DNA of 64,000 nt. Origin: Microvirga mediterraneensis. GTDB taxonomy: Bacteria; Pseudomonadota; Alphaproteobacteria; Rhizobiales; Beijerinckiaceae. The notes under the pieces were generated by a model. The model was not told the DNA's origin, did not search any database, and saw only the letters and a list, made by a program, of their open reading frames with translations. The stretch is taken from positions 1 through 64,000 of the forward strand of contig NZ_JACDXJ010000003.1 of assembly GCF_013520865.1 (NCBI RefSeq), written 5' to 3'. The position numbers and the translations under genes were made by a program. Positions 63,287 through 64,000 of this stretch are shown in pieces. Each line of letters begins with the position of its first letter. The stretch's first letter is position 1.

Positions 63287-64000
63287 TTGGTGATTACGTC
63301 ATCAGTGATGCATTCCTCGCCCGAGCGAATGGCATCGATGGAAAGATCCTTGACCAACGCGAAGATGCGCGATGTCACCCCACCGGTCAGCGCCAGCATC
63401 TGCTTGAGGGACTTGACCCTCAGATTGGACTTCTTCTGCAACGGCATGGCAGCGATGAGGGTCTGGATCATGTCCGAGAACTCGGCGTCGTCGCGCCAGT
63501 TCGGCAGGTGATGCTCATCCAGCCTTCGGGCAAGCTGGACATCCCCGCGAATGGCATCTACGGCCTCACTGACCCCCAAACAGACCAGCGACGCTTCAAG
63601 TTCATTGCTGAGGTAACGCAGGACATTCAGGAAGCGGCGCTGCTCGCGATGGGTCCCGGCCAATAGGTTGTGGACTTCGTCGATCATGATCATCCGCAGG
63701 CCGAGGTCGCGCAGGAGGGCTATGACACGAACCTCAAGAGAGGCGACGCTTTGTGCGCGTAAGCCCAGCGACGTTGCCGGCGCGCCAACGGCTGCGAGAA
63801 TGTGCAGATAGAACCGCCGCTCGTCTGGGGCCGGAGGCGCCTGCAACAAGAGCAGCGGTGTGTGGGTTATGCCTGCGACCGGATCATACTCCGGTGCGTA
63901 TCTGCGCGACAGGTTTCGGGCGATCATCGTCTTGCCAATGCCCGACGCACCATGAACCAGAAGGCCAGGCATCCGGGTTTGCCGTGGCGCTTCTATCAGG
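63223..64000 (-). CDS. tniB: TniB/TnsC-like AAA ATPase, partial
   Basis: This is the ATPase regulator of the transposon. The Walker A loop is VHGASGIGKTMIARNLSRRY and Walker B is LGLRMIMIDEVHNLLAGTHR; a sensor region (LEASLVCLGVSEAVDAIRGD) and a helical lid follow. The frame stays open to the right window edge (before MPGLLVHG it reads LIEAPRQTR), so the beginning is outside; ATG 63970-63972 is internal. It would recruit the tniA transposase to target DNA with TniQ. Confidence 0.85.
   Translation of the reverse strand, partial: LIEAPRQTRMPGLLVHGASGIGKTMIARNLSRRYAPEYDPVAGITHTPLLLLQAPPAPDERRFYLHILAAVGAPATSLGLRAQSVASLEVRVIALLRDLGLRMIMIDEVHNLLAGTHREQRRFLNVLRYLSNELEASLVCLGVSEAVDAIRGDVQLARRLDEHHLPNWRDDAEFSDMIQTLIAAMPLQKKSNLRVKSLKQMLALTGGVTSRIFALVKDLSIDAIRSGEECITDDVITKWTPVWSRHAPVQRRLEKSGA

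Larger units (their letters stand above)
62347..64000 (-). mobile_element. One end of a Tn7/Tn5053-like transposon (tniQ-tniB side)
   Basis: The element begins TGTCGC at 62347 with transposase-binding repeats TTTGCCTTTAACTCTGAGAT (62353-62372) and TTTGCCCTTAAAGGTGAGAT (62404-62423), the same spacing as in the deleted copy at 15657. tniQ and tniB follow, reading towards this end; a tniA integrase gene is expected just beyond the window. No cargo lies on this side. Confidence 0.8.

Noticed and set aside
1..64000. CRISPR arrays, rRNA and tRNA genes, prophage genes
   Set aside because: Looked for; no regularly spaced repeats, RNA genes or phage structural genes were recognised.

Overview
The window is GC-rich chromosomal or large-replicon DNA of an alphaproteobacterium. 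Gene content (HWE-family sensor kinases, several Crp/Fnr regulators, DUF2382/CsbD/KGG stress proteins, polyhydroxybutyrate enzymes, a phosphoketolase route) fits the Hyphomicrobiales, most likely the Microvirga/Methylobacterium neighbourhood. That placement is inference from gene content; no rRNA or tRNA gene was seen.

Layout. (1) 1-14.9 kb: a stress and signalling region with an HD hydrolase, a KGG peptide, an HWE kinase, a Crp/Fnr regulator, a YihY membrane protein, three DUF2382 proteins, CsbD, a YidB-like gene carrying an apparent frameshift, a PAS-LuxR regulator and a lone receiver. One DUF2382 gene has a perfect EcfG-type promoter (GGAAC-N17-GTT). (2) 15.4-16.7 kb: a scar of mobile DNA, namely a truncated second yihY copy, a 381-bp internally deleted transposon and a truncated ISKra4-type transposase. 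(3) 17.4-24.2 kb: a TriABC-like efflux operon (two adaptor lipoproteins and one RND pump) with a palindromic operator and an IS3-family element just upstream. (4) 24.3-48.2 kb: an oxygen-limitation carbon and energy island with PHA synthase, a TetR regulator, phosphoketolase, glycogen phosphorylase, glycogen debranching enzyme, a patatin lipoprotein, a second-type FtsH, an operon of HlyD + ABC exporter + alcohol dehydrogenase, and an operon of CreA + small membrane protein + MaoC/phosphotransacetylase + acetate kinase. (5) 48.3-61.8 kb: a VIT1-type transporter, sensor kinases, a flavocytochrome-like reductase, small membrane proteins, a FixK-like Crp/Fnr regulator, an OmpR-type response regulator, acetoacetyl-CoA reductase, Hsp20 and an acetoin/diacetyl reductase. 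(6) 62.3-64 kb: one end of a Tn7/Tn5053-like transposon (tniQ, tniB) running off the window.

How the genes fit together. Three perfect FNR/FixK boxes (TTGAT-N4-ATCAA) and two one-mismatch versions lie before phaC, the tetR gene, glgP-xfp/glgX, ftsH and the divergent hlyD/creA operons. A FixK-type regulator with the E-xx-SR recognition helix and no N-terminal iron-sulfur cysteines is encoded at 57.5-58.2 kb. The simplest reading is a regulon that, at low oxygen, mobilises glycogen (GlgX, GlgP), splits sugar phosphates with phosphoketolase to acetyl phosphate, makes ATP with acetate kinase or acetyl-CoA with phosphotransacetylase, and disposes of reducing power through alcohol dehydrogenase, acetoin reductase and polyhydroxybutyrate.
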